From assembly GCA_045534445.1 (NCBI GenBank), contig JAZSJQ010000057.1:1-64000 (forward strand): a stretch of 64,000 nucleotides of DNA, given 5' to 3'. Shown here piece after piece: positions 43,369 through 50,796 of this stretch (position 1 is its first letter; every line of letters starts with the position of its first letter). This DNA is from JAISGQ01 sp045534445. Its GTDB lineage: Bacteria; Bacillota; Clostridia; Oscillospirales; Acutalibacteraceae. Under the pieces are notes generated by a model. It worked only from the letters and a program-made list of their open reading frames with translations. It was not told the DNA's origin and did not search any database. The translations under genes and the position numbers were made by a program.

Positions 43369-43378
43369 TAAAAGTTTT

Positions 43379-43444
43379 GAGCATTGATTTATCAATGCTC
43401 CGCTTTCCATACATTTAACCCTCAGGCAGGAATGTCTGAGGGTT
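43379..43444. terminator. Two terminator hairpins after the redox operon
   Basis: Stem 1: GAGCATTGAT (43379-43388) with 43391-43400. Stem 2: AACCCTCAG (43417-43425) with CTGAGGGTT (43436-43444), followed by ATTGTTTA. Confidence 0.7.
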
Positions 43445-43514
43445 ATTGTTTAATATTGATTTTAGCTTTTTACCGAGATATAATTCAATTATATGCTTGA
43501 ATGAGGTGATTAAG

Positions 43515-44120
43515 GTGCTTGTTTTATGCTCAAACGGATTATCAAGCGATGCACTGCTGGCACATATCCGCAGCAAAACAGCTGCTTGTAAAACAGCTGC
43601 ATTGGTTGTGACCGCAGACAATGAATACAAGGAAAACAATTATCACGTTCCCAGATGCGTTTCGGAATTGGAGACCCTGAATCTTCATGTTGATATTTTC
43701 GATTTGGATAAGCAATCTGCTGATTTGTTGCTGAATTATGATGTTGTTGAATTTATCGGAGGGAATCCTTATTATTTGCTGCACTCAATTCGAAAAAACA
43801 ACGCTGTGGAAATATTAAGAGATATTGCTGCTGACAAAATTCTGATTGGCTGGAGCGCTGCTGCATTTGTTTTTTCTCCTACACTTGAATTGGTGAACTG
43901 TTATTCTCCCGAAATGAATTTTCTGGAAATAACGGATCTGAGCGCGCTCTCTTTAACAAGCGTTCAGGTGCTGCCGCACTATAGTAAGTTTCTTACAAGA
44001 TTTGAGCGGTTTGAAGAAAAGTGCTGTATTTACGAAAAAGAACATAATGTTAATGTAATCCGTATAAACGACGGTGATGGAGTGTTTATTGACGGAGAAG
44101 TTCGCCTTTGCAAAGTATAG
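43515..44120 (+). CDS. Peptidase S51 / type 1 glutamine amidotransferase-like protein
   Basis: This 201-residue protein has the S51 (dipeptidase E) layout: VLCSNGLSSDALL at the start, FIGGNPYYLLHSIR, and the nucleophile motif IGWSAAAFVFS with Ser in the expected SAG-like elbow. It resembles YgaJ/PepE-type enzymes. I chose GTG at 43515 (ribosome site GAGGTG); the upstream extension has none. Confidence 0.85.
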   Translation: MLVLCSNGLSSDALLAHIRSKTAACKTAALVVTADNEYKENNYHVPRCVSELETLNLHVDIFDLDKQSADLLLNYDVVEFIGGNPYYLLHSIRKNNAVEILRDIAADKILIGWSAAAFVFSPTLELVNCYSPEMNFLEITDLSALSLTSVQVLPHYSKFLTRFERFEEKCCIYEKEHNVNVIRINDGDGVFIDGEVRLCKV

Positions 44121-44199
44121 ATTCAAATTTAATGTATCATCCGATGAGCTGAAAGCGGCTTATTCCGAGAAGTTTGAGCGGAATATGACTCGGTGGTAA
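44106..44199 (+). pseudogene. Possible coding remnant after the S51 peptidase
   Basis: In the next frame the DNA after the peptidase reads KYRFKFNVSSDELKAAY, then SEKFERNMTRW and a stop, with normal amino-acid composition. No start or ribosome site is seen, so it may be the tail of a lost gene. Evidence is weak. Confidence 0.25.
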
Positions 44200-44236
44200 T
44201 TTAGATCTGTTCTCTCTTTTCGTTTTCTCTCTCCCC

Positions 44237-44275
44237 CAGTCTGCTTCGCAGCCAGCCCCCTCGTCAGAGGGGGCC
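44237..44275. repeat. Double-hairpin intergenic repeat (copy 1)
   Basis: Hairpin CTGC-TTC-GCAG (44241-44251) followed by GCCCCCT (44255-44261) with AGGGGGC (44268-44274). The architecture matches copies at 53431-53480 and 60277-60324. It lies right after the aminotransferase stop codon and may end its transcript. Confidence 0.55.
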
Positions 44276-44279
44276 TTAT

Positions 44280-45488
44280 TTATCCATTGAAAACGTATTT
44301 ACTGAGTCTGTCAAAGGCTTCTTTTACCCTTGAGAGAGGCAGGGCGAGGTTTACTCGGATATGGCTTTTGCCGTGGAAGGGTCTGCCGTCCTGCCAGTGG
44401 ACGCCTACGTCCCAGCCGGCTTTCAGCAGGTCGTCTATTGTTTTACCATGTGAGGTGCACCATTTTTCGCAGTCGAGGAACAGCATATATGTACCCTGCG
44501 GGCGGCTTACTTCTACACCTCCAAAGTGCTCATTTATGTAGTTAACGGCATAATCTACATTGCCTGTTATAGTCTCACACAGCTCCGAAACCCATATATA
44601 TCCCTCGTCACTGTATGCGCCTATAAGAGCGTGCATGGACATTACGTTCATGGAGTTGTAGTGTGAAAGAGAGCTTTCCTTGTCGTGGCGGTCTTTCAGT
44701 GCTTTATTGTAGATAATATGATAACTTCCCACCAGACCTGCAAGATTAAAGGTTTTTGACGGTGCATAGAGGGCAACGGTACGCATTTTTGCGTCCTCAC
44801 TGACGGACTGAGTCGGTATATGCTTATTTCCCGTAAGAATGATATCGCTCCAGATTTCGTCAGACACAACGGAAACATCGTGCTTTTTGTAAATCTCCAT
44901 TGCCTTTTCAATTTCCCATTTCTCCCAGACTCTGCCTGTGGGATTGTGGGGTGAACAAAATATGGCGGCGTGTATCTTGTGCTCGGAAAGCTTCTTTTCC
45001 ATGTCCTCAAAATCCATGCGCCATGTTCCGTTTTCGTTCTTTACAAGAGGCGAATGGATTATATCATAGCCGTTGTTTTCAAGGCTGTGAGTAAAGCCTA
45101 TGTATGTGGGAGAATGGATAAGCACCTTATCCCCTCTTGAACACATTACATTGAGGGCTGACACAACTCCGCCAAGGACTCCGTTTTCGTAGCCTATGTT
45201 TTCCTTTGTAAGCTCGGTTACACCGTTGCGTGTTTTCTGCCAACGGATTATTGAGTCAAAATATGCATCTGTCGTCTCAAAATAGCCGAAAGCAGGGTGC
45301 TTTGCACGCTCGATCATAGCATCGGTTATGGCTGGCAGAACTGGGAAGTTCATGTCCGCAACCCACATTGGGATTGAATCAAAGCCTTCTTTTGGCGCTC
45401 CGATGCCGAAGGAGGGCTTGCCTATTGCGTCTATTGCTATTGCATCCTTGCCTCTGCGGTCAAGGATAGATGTAAAATCGTATTTCAT
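44280..45488 (-). CDS. PLP-dependent C-S lyase / aminotransferase (MalY/PatB-type)
   Basis: This 402-residue fold-type I PLP enzyme has the MalY/PatB start (DRRGKDAIAIDAIG, MWVADMNFPV), the core FCSPHNPTGRVW and VVSDEIWSDI, and the Schiff-base Lys in YAPSKTFNLAGL. These enzymes cleave cystathionine or cysteine conjugates. The ATG at 45488 follows AAGGAG. It lies 10 bases downstream of the deacetylase gene. Confidence 0.92.
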   Translation of the reverse strand: MKYDFTSILDRRGKDAIAIDAIGKPSFGIGAPKEGFDSIPMWVADMNFPVLPAITDAMIERAKHPAFGYFETTDAYFDSIIRWQKTRNGVTELTKENIGYENGVLGGVVSALNVMCSRGDKVLIHSPTYIGFTHSLENNGYDIIHSPLVKNENGTWRMDFEDMEKKLSEHKIHAAIFCSPHNPTGRVWEKWEIEKAMEIYKKHDVSVVSDEIWSDIILTGNKHIPTQSVSEDAKMRTVALYAPSKTFNLAGLVGSYHIIYNKALKDRHDKESSLSHYNSMNVMSMHALIGAYSDEGYIWVSELCETITGNVDYAVNYINEHFGGVEVSRPQGTYMLFLDCEKWCTSHGKTIDDLLKAGWDVGVHWQDGRPFHGKSHIRVNLALPLSRVKEAFDRLSKYVFNG

Positions 45489-45498
45489 GGTAGTCTCC

Positions 45499-46338
45499 TT
45501 AAAATTTGACTGTCTGTCCGGCAGGGATCTTCACGGTGTTTTTTCCGTCAAAGCCCCAGAGGTCTGTTGCTGTGGGATTGCATACGACGCTTGCATCTGC
45601 CGAGAATACAAGCTCGGAAAATGCGTGGGTATAGTCATAGATTTCCATATTTGTTGCATACCAGATATCATTGTGTCCGCCAAGCTTTTCCAGAGCATTT
45701 TCTATAACATACCAGTTGTCATCACGTTCAAACTCATAAGAATGTCCCCAGAGATAGAACAGCATGGGCTCACGGTCTGCTTCTTTATTCATGAATATGT
45801 CTGTAAGATCGGATAGCTTTTCGTCGTTGTGATGGCAGGTGGGCTTGAGTCGCAGCCAGTCACGGGGCATTTCAAAGCTATGGCTTGATTCAACGGTGCG
45901 GCAGTATTTTATTCCTGCAAGACGCAGAATCTCCACTACATCGTCGGAATACGCTCCGTAGGGGTACGCTCCGCCTTTTATAATGGTTTCATACTGCTGT
46001 TCAAGCATTCGGCGGTCGTTTATTATATCATACATTGCTTCGCTTGTCGGCAGAGAGTCCCAGAACGGGTGGTCTGTGCCGTGAATCGCAACCTCCACTC
46101 CCTCATGCCCGTATACTTTCTGACTTTCTGTAAGGCTCATTCGACGGTGTATCTGACCCTCGGGCCATCTATGTCCTTCGGGTGCATAGAGTCCTGCATT
46201 TATATTGAACGTGCCTTTGATGCCGTTCTTTTTCATTATTTCAATGAGACGGATATCCTGCTCCACTCCGTCGTCATAGCTTAAGGTCAGCGCCTTTGCC
46301 CGTCCCTCGGGAAAACGCATACGAAACTGTACTGCCAT
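45499..46338 (-). CDS. Polysaccharide deacetylase family protein (NodB-like)
   Basis: This 279-residue protein has the NodB metal motif in the form LSYDDGVEQD (instead of TFDDG), HGTDHPFWDS as the HxxxH-like ligand site, and GGAYPYGAYSDDVVEIL. It has no signal peptide, so it may act on a cytoplasmic or lipid-linked sugar. It starts 2 bases after the HExxH gene upstream; ribosome site is AGGAGG. Confidence 0.88.
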   Translation of the reverse strand: MAVQFRMRFPEGRAKALTLSYDDGVEQDIRLIEIMKKNGIKGTFNINAGLYAPEGHRWPEGQIHRRMSLTESQKVYGHEGVEVAIHGTDHPFWDSLPTSEAMYDIINDRRMLEQQYETIIKGGAYPYGAYSDDVVEILRLAGIKYCRTVESSHSFEMPRDWLRLKPTCHHNDEKLSDLTDIFMNKEADREPMLFYLWGHSYEFERDDNWYVIENALEKLGGHNDIWYATNMEIYDYTHAFSELVFSADASVVCNPTATDLWGFDGKNTVKIPAGQTVKF

Positions 46339-46339
46339 G

Positions 46340-46798
46340 CTATGCCTCCTGATAATACTTTTCTATAATTCTATATCTGTAATAATTAGCCTGACGCTCA
46401 GATGCCGCATCACTTTGCTCTAAATCGATCACCCACTGAAAATAATGAGTCAGCTCATGAACAAGTGAGCTTAATATTTGCTCATATATTTCTTCTTTTG
46501 AAAATTCATTCAGCAAATCAGACTCAATTTTTGAAGGTATTCTGATATATGGCGTTCTTTTTTCAAACCATCTGAAGCTGCCATATGCCATTATGCCATT
46601 TAATAATCTGACTTTTTCACAGTTTTTTATATATACGTTGAGACGGACGGGAAATATATACCTTCTTCTCAGCCATTTTGCAAATAAAATGCAGGCTTTT
46701 CGCAAATCATCATCAATACCCTTTTCGTAGTGAAAGAATATTCCTTTGTTGTCTGCTTTTAAACCTCGCTCGGTCTCAAATTTCTGCCAAAGATTCAT
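46340..46798 (-). CDS. HExxH putative metallopeptidase (SprT-like)
   Basis: This 152-residue protein has the zinc motif HELTHYFQWV near residue 114 and a C-terminal helix (ASERQANYYRYRI) with Glu in the place of a third ligand. It resembles SprT-type or toxin-associated metalloprotease domains. No signal peptide. It is the first gene of a tight three-gene run with the deacetylase and lyase. Confidence 0.72.
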   Translation of the reverse strand: MNLWQKFETERGLKADNKGIFFHYEKGIDDDLRKACILFAKWLRRRYIFPVRLNVYIKNCEKVRLLNGIMAYGSFRWFEKRTPYIRIPSKIESDLLNEFSKEEIYEQILSSLVHELTHYFQWVIDLEQSDAASERQANYYRYRIIEKYYQEA

Positions 46799-46878
46799 TC
46801 TCCCACCCTTTCATTCATAAAATTAATTTTACCACACTCTCCACGTTTCTGCAATAACTCATGACTGCAAACGCAAAA

Positions 46879-46903
46879 CGACGGCACTGATTCAGTGCCG
46901 TCG
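46879..46903. terminator. Terminator between the lipoprotein and HExxH genes
   Basis: A perfect 12-bp stem CGACGGCACTGA with TCAGTGCCGTCG, followed by TAATTTTA; it ends the lipoprotein gene on the minus strand. Confidence 0.75.
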
Positions 46904-46908
46904 TAATT

Positions 46909-47517
46909 TTATTCAAAGGTGAAGAAGCCGTAAACCTGCTCCACATTCATTATGCTGTAGTAACCGAGGGTTTCGCCTCTTACTTCTTCATATCTGCCGG
47001 GCCACCAGCTAAGGAATTCCTCGGAAAAATCATAGATGGGAGTGTCGGGTTTAAAAAGCATGAAGGTCTCGCTGTCTTCAAGTCCGTAAGGATATGATGC
47101 TATATATTTCACACCGTCTTCTATCCATTCCTTGCCCATCTCGTCCTTTACGGTAACCTTGCCGATGGTCATTTCATAGCTGTACTCATCAACCTTTGTG
47201 ATGTTCTCAAAGCTGCCGCTGAATTCACAGATGTAGTAGCTTCCATTCGGGTAATCTTCGCCTGTTGAACCCATTTCAGAATCATGATATTTGCCTGTGA
47301 ATGTGCCGTCGGGGTTCAGGGTAAGCTCTGTACCCCAGCCGCCTGCACCGCTGGAGAAATAAAAATCAAGGGGCAGGAAATCAAGCTCGGTTTCTGTTTT
47401 TTCCGTCTTGCTTTCTGTCATTGTCTGAACCGATTCGTCATCCTTTTTCTCTGATGCACAGGCTGCACAGCACAGAAGCAGGGTCAATGCCAGAAGCATA
47501 CTTATTATTTTTTTCAT
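46909..47517 (-). CDS. Lipoprotein of unknown function
   Basis: This 202-residue protein has a lipoprotein signal (MKKIISMLLALTLLLCCAAC). The rest shows a Gly-rich strand pattern (YFSSGAGGWGTELTLNPDGTFTGKYHDSE), like lipocalin-type or DUF-type beta barrels found in clostridial lipoproteins. No enzyme motif is seen. It stands alone with its own terminator. Confidence 0.75.
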   Translation of the reverse strand: MKKIISMLLALTLLLCCAACASEKKDDESVQTMTESKTEKTETELDFLPLDFYFSSGAGGWGTELTLNPDGTFTGKYHDSEMGSTGEDYPNGSYYICEFSGSFENITKVDEYSYEMTIGKVTVKDEMGKEWIEDGVKYIASYPYGLEDSETFMLFKPDTPIYDFSEEFLSWWPGRYEEVRGETLGYYSIMNVEQVYGFFTFE

Positions 47518-47576
47518 TTTATCACCTTCCCTGTTTTTATCTTACCACTTTTGTCCGTTTTTCCAACATAAAATTA

Positions 47577-48809
47577 TCACACAGGAGAAAAAACTGCGGT
47601 GACGCTCATTGCGCCGTCCTTTATCTGTGCGAAGACCTCGCCGTGCATCTTGTTCATAATGCATCGGCAGATATATAGACCTAATCCGCTGCCGTTTTTG
47701 TCTGCGGCATTGGTGCCTCGCCAGAAGCTGTCGAACATATGAGGCAGTTCGCTTTCGGGCAGTGTACAGCCCCAGTTTGTAACGGTCACAAGGCGGCAGC
47801 CCTCTTCTTCGGTTACGTCTATTGATATTCTTTTGCCGTCACCGTATTTTATGGCATTCTCCATTATATTCTGGAGCACCTCTGTCCCTCGGTCACAGTC
47901 GCCGCGAATCAGGCAGTTGCTGTAGTCGGAAACGGAAAATTCCGTCTTTAACAGGCGCAGCTTGTCCTTATAGAAATCGGTCACTCCGCCGAGCATTTCG
48001 GAAAGGTAAAATTCGCCGTCTTGCACTTCTATCGACAGGAAATCCTCCTTTGATGCTTTCACTATGCCCGAGACATAACCCTCTATCTCATCTGCCTTTT
48101 CGTTTATGCTCTCTGCTATTTCTGCCTGCTTTTCCGTGTCCTCATAAAGACCCTTTGAAAGCGCCTTTGAATAAAGCTTGATTGCGGAAAGGGGAATCTT
48201 GATGTCGTGAGACAGGGAGAGAATCAGCTTTTTGCGCTCTGCCTGCAGGCTCATCTCTGTTTCCTTATTCTGTTCGAGCTTCTCTCTGAGCATGTCCATG
48301 CCCCATATGAATCTGCCGAAATAACGCTGGCGGTTTTCCTTCAGTGGCATTGTAAGATTGCCCTTTGACAGCTCGTAGGGCATTTCGCGAAGGGTCAGAA
48401 AGGGCTTTACCACACGGCGGCGCAGGTACAGAAGTACTGCAATCACAATTGCAGCCATTACGCCAAGAGACAGGTTTACCGTTGTTATTATATTCTTTTC
48501 CATGCCCTTTGACTCGGAATAATCAAAACGGTAATATCTGCCGTTTATCTCCCTGATAAGATAATCGCTGCTGCCTCCTGTTATGCCCTCATTCCCCTCA
48601 ATGAGAAAAACGGCCGTCAGTGTGGGATAATCAGACAGCAAAAGGGCTTCCATGCCCTCTTTTTCTATCACTGCTGCCGCTCGGGCGGCGTCTACTCTGT
48701 GCTGTCTGCCCTCTGACTGCGCCGATGAGCCCATCCACAGATTGACTCCTGCAAAAATCAGTGTTGCAAGCAGAATTACTGTTATAAGCAATCGGTTGAA
48801 GGCTTTCAT
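47577..48809 (-). CDS. Sensor histidine kinase
   Basis: This 410-residue membrane kinase has two N-terminal helices around a short outside loop, then an H-box (SLSHDIKIPLSAIKLYSKAL, phosphoacceptor His), N-box (MENAIKYGDG) and G-box (GSGLGLYICRCIM). It should phosphorylate the response regulator encoded immediately before it. I chose the ATG at 48809 (ribosome site GAGGAG); the TTG at 48824 would overlap the regulator. Confidence 0.92.
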   Translation of the reverse strand: MKAFNRLLITVILLATLIFAGVNLWMGSSAQSEGRQHRVDAARAAAVIEKEGMEALLLSDYPTLTAVFLIEGNEGITGGSSDYLIREINGRYYRFDYSESKGMEKNIITTVNLSLGVMAAIVIAVLLYLRRRVVKPFLTLREMPYELSKGNLTMPLKENRQRYFGRFIWGMDMLREKLEQNKETEMSLQAERKKLILSLSHDIKIPLSAIKLYSKALSKGLYEDTEKQAEIAESINEKADEIEGYVSGIVKASKEDFLSIEVQDGEFYLSEMLGGVTDFYKDKLRLLKTEFSVSDYSNCLIRGDCDRGTEVLQNIMENAIKYGDGKRISIDVTEEEGCRLVTVTNWGCTLPESELPHMFDSFWRGTNAADKNGSGLGLYICRCIMNKMHGEVFAQIKDGAMSVTAVFSPV

Positions 48810-48813
48810 GTTT

Positions 48814-49479
48814 TCACTCCTCAAATCTGTAGCCTGTGCCCCAGACGGTAAGAATGTGCTTCGGATTTTTAGGGTCTGCTTCGATCTTTTCTCTCAGCCA
48901 CTTTATATGGACCGTGAGAGTCTGAGGCTCGGAATCACTGTCAAAGCCCCATATTCTCGAAAACAGCATATCCTTTGAAAGGGTCGTTCCTCTGTTTTCC
49001 ATGAACAGCTCAAGAAGGTCCACTTCCTTGGCGGTCATTTTGAGTTCTTTGTCCCCGCATCTGACAACGCGGCGCACTCTGTCAAGGGTGATATCGCCGC
49101 AGGTAAGGCTGTCCTGCTCGAATCTTCTGCGGAAGATGCCCTTGATTTTGGCTATCATGATGTCGATATCAAAGGGCTTTTCTATGTAGTCATCTGCGCC
49201 GAGAATCAGCCCGTTGAGCTTGTCTTCCTTGGTTATTCTGGCACTGACTATGAATATGGGCGTGTTTTCCTTTTCCCTTATCTTTCTGCACACTGCAAAG
49301 CCGTCGATGCCAGGCAGCATTACATCAAGAATTACGAGCTTTGCACCGTATTTTTCGAATATGGAAAGTGCCTTTTCGCCGCTGTCGGCATGGCTTACGG
49401 TGTACCCCTCCGCCCGAAGAAAATCGCAGAGCAGAGCGGATATTTCTGTATTGTCCTCAACTACAAGTATATCGGTCAT
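48814..49479 (-). CDS. OmpR-family response regulator
   Basis: This 221-residue regulator has a receiver domain with phosphoacceptor Asp in KLVILDVMLPGIDG and a C-terminal winged helix (KEVDLLELFMENRGTTLSKDML, TVHIKWLREKI). It lies between the transporter genes and its kinase, so it very likely responds to what the transporter handles. A candidate operator TTTAA-N6-TTTAA lies upstream of the operon. Confidence 0.93.
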   Translation of the reverse strand: MTDILVVEDNTEISALLCDFLRAEGYTVSHADSGEKALSIFEKYGAKLVILDVMLPGIDGFAVCRKIREKENTPIFIVSARITKEDKLNGLILGADDYIEKPFDIDIMIAKIKGIFRRRFEQDSLTCGDITLDRVRRVVRCGDKELKMTAKEVDLLELFMENRGTTLSKDMLFSRIWGFDSDSEPQTLTVHIKWLREKIEADPKNPKHILTVWGTGYRFEE

Positions 49480-49541
49480 AGCATTATCCCCTTTTATATG
49501 GGTTTTGCAGAGACGGTAAAAAACCGCCTCTGCTGTGATAA

Positions 49542-49991
49542 TCAGATTATAAAATTAACAAGTGCAAATATTATATGGCAGACGGAGAATATAGCCGCAG
49601 GAACAAGTGCTATTGCATTTTTGCGGTCTATGGCAAAAAGCAGAAATGCAAGGCATGGCAGTACGGTCATGCCGAGAATTACGGAGACTGCGGTAATTCC
49701 AGTGTAGTACAGCACCCAGCAGACATAGTAAAGAATCACGCAGGCTGCTGATGCACCGATTACAGGGGTCAGCGCAAGCTTTTTCCGCTTTGTGTTTATA
49801 AACGCGCAGAGTGAAAACACCATTAGCACCTGACACACCGATGCAATCATGTCAATTACGGGAGTTAACGACTGGGTTCTGAGTACATCATTCGGCGCAG
49901 GAATTGCAAACCATATGATGTTCGGTATCATGACTGCAAGGAAAAGCATCAGTCCCCACACATCAAAGCCCATTCTGTAGTTTTTCAGCAT
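49542..49991 (-). CDS. Small integral membrane protein
   Basis: This 149-residue protein has about five membrane helices (WGLMLFLAVMIPNIIWFA, ASVCQVLMVFSLCAFI, ACVILYYVCWVLYY, VSVILGMTVLPCLAFLL, AIFSVCHIIFALVNFI). No family is recognised. It lies between the exporter ATPase and the two-component genes, as an accessory membrane protein often does in such operons. Confidence 0.72.
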   Translation of the reverse strand: MLKNYRMGFDVWGLMLFLAVMIPNIIWFAIPAPNDVLRTQSLTPVIDMIASVCQVLMVFSLCAFINTKRKKLALTPVIGASAACVILYYVCWVLYYTGITAVSVILGMTVLPCLAFLLFAIDRKNAIALVPAAIFSVCHIIFALVNFII

Positions 49992-50010
49992 TCTGCCATT
50001 CCGCCTCTCT

Positions 50011-50778
50011 TTACCATCCCATTTCCATCAGCCAGTTTGAAATTGCACGCTCTCTGTCACGAAGCGGCGATACGCCGTCGTACATATCAAGATTATACTC
50101 GCCCTTTATGTTTCCGTCAACGATGTACATTACCCTCGTGCAGCGAGCGGCGACCTTTGTATCGTGGGTTACCAGCATTACGGTTGTACCCTCGCGGTTT
50201 ACAGCGCCCAGCATATCCATTACTTCGTCCGATGCTGAGCGGTTGAGTGCGCCTGTGGGCTCGTCGGCAAAGATCATCTTCGGCTTATTGATAAGGCTTC
50301 TGCACAGGCAGGCGCGCTGGAGCTGACCGCCTGATACTTCGTCTATGCCATTGTCGGCAGTTTCGATTATGCCCTGCTTTCTCATAAGCTCGCGTCCGCG
50401 CTCGGCTTTTTCCTTTCTGCTTTCATTTATCTTCTTTGACTGGCAGGAAGGCAGGAGAATATTATCGAGAATATTGAGATTCTTGAGCATGTACATCTGC
50501 TGGAAGATAAAGCCCATGTGGTCAAGTCTGAGAGCGGAAAGCTCCTTATCGTTCATTGCGGCAATGCTCTTACCGTCAAAAAGCACATCTCCTGCGGTGA
50601 GCTTATCCATGCCCGACACCGCATAGAGCAGTGTGGATTTACCGGAGCCCGAGGGACCCATGACAGCTACCATTTCGCCCTCGCTGACAGAAAAGTTTAC
50701 GTTCTTGAGTACATTGTTCTGACGCTTGTTGAGTACATAGGTCTTGCAGAGATCCTTTACTTCGAGAATTTTATTCAT
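50011..50778 (-). CDS. ABC transporter ATP-binding protein (BceA/LolD-type)
   Basis: This 255-residue ATPase has Walker A GPSGSGKST, signature VSGGQLQRA, Walker B MIFADEP and H-loop VTHD. It is the partner of the 788-residue FtsX-type permease encoded just before it. It resembles the other ATPase in the window (25945-26712), including the C-terminal NWLMEMGW versus DFLAKMGW ending, so the two systems are paralogs. Confidence 0.93.
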   Translation of the reverse strand: MNKILEVKDLCKTYVLNKRQNNVLKNVNFSVSEGEMVAVMGPSGSGKSTLLYAVSGMDKLTAGDVLFDGKSIAAMNDKELSALRLDHMGFIFQQMYMLKNLNILDNILLPSCQSKKINESRKEKAERGRELMRKQGIIETADNGIDEVSGGQLQRACLCRSLINKPKMIFADEPTGALNRSASDEVMDMLGAVNREGTTVMLVTHDTKVAARCTRVMYIVDGNIKGEYNLDMYDGVSPLRDRERAISNWLMEMGW

Positions 50779-50796
50779 AACAGGTTTATCCTTTCT

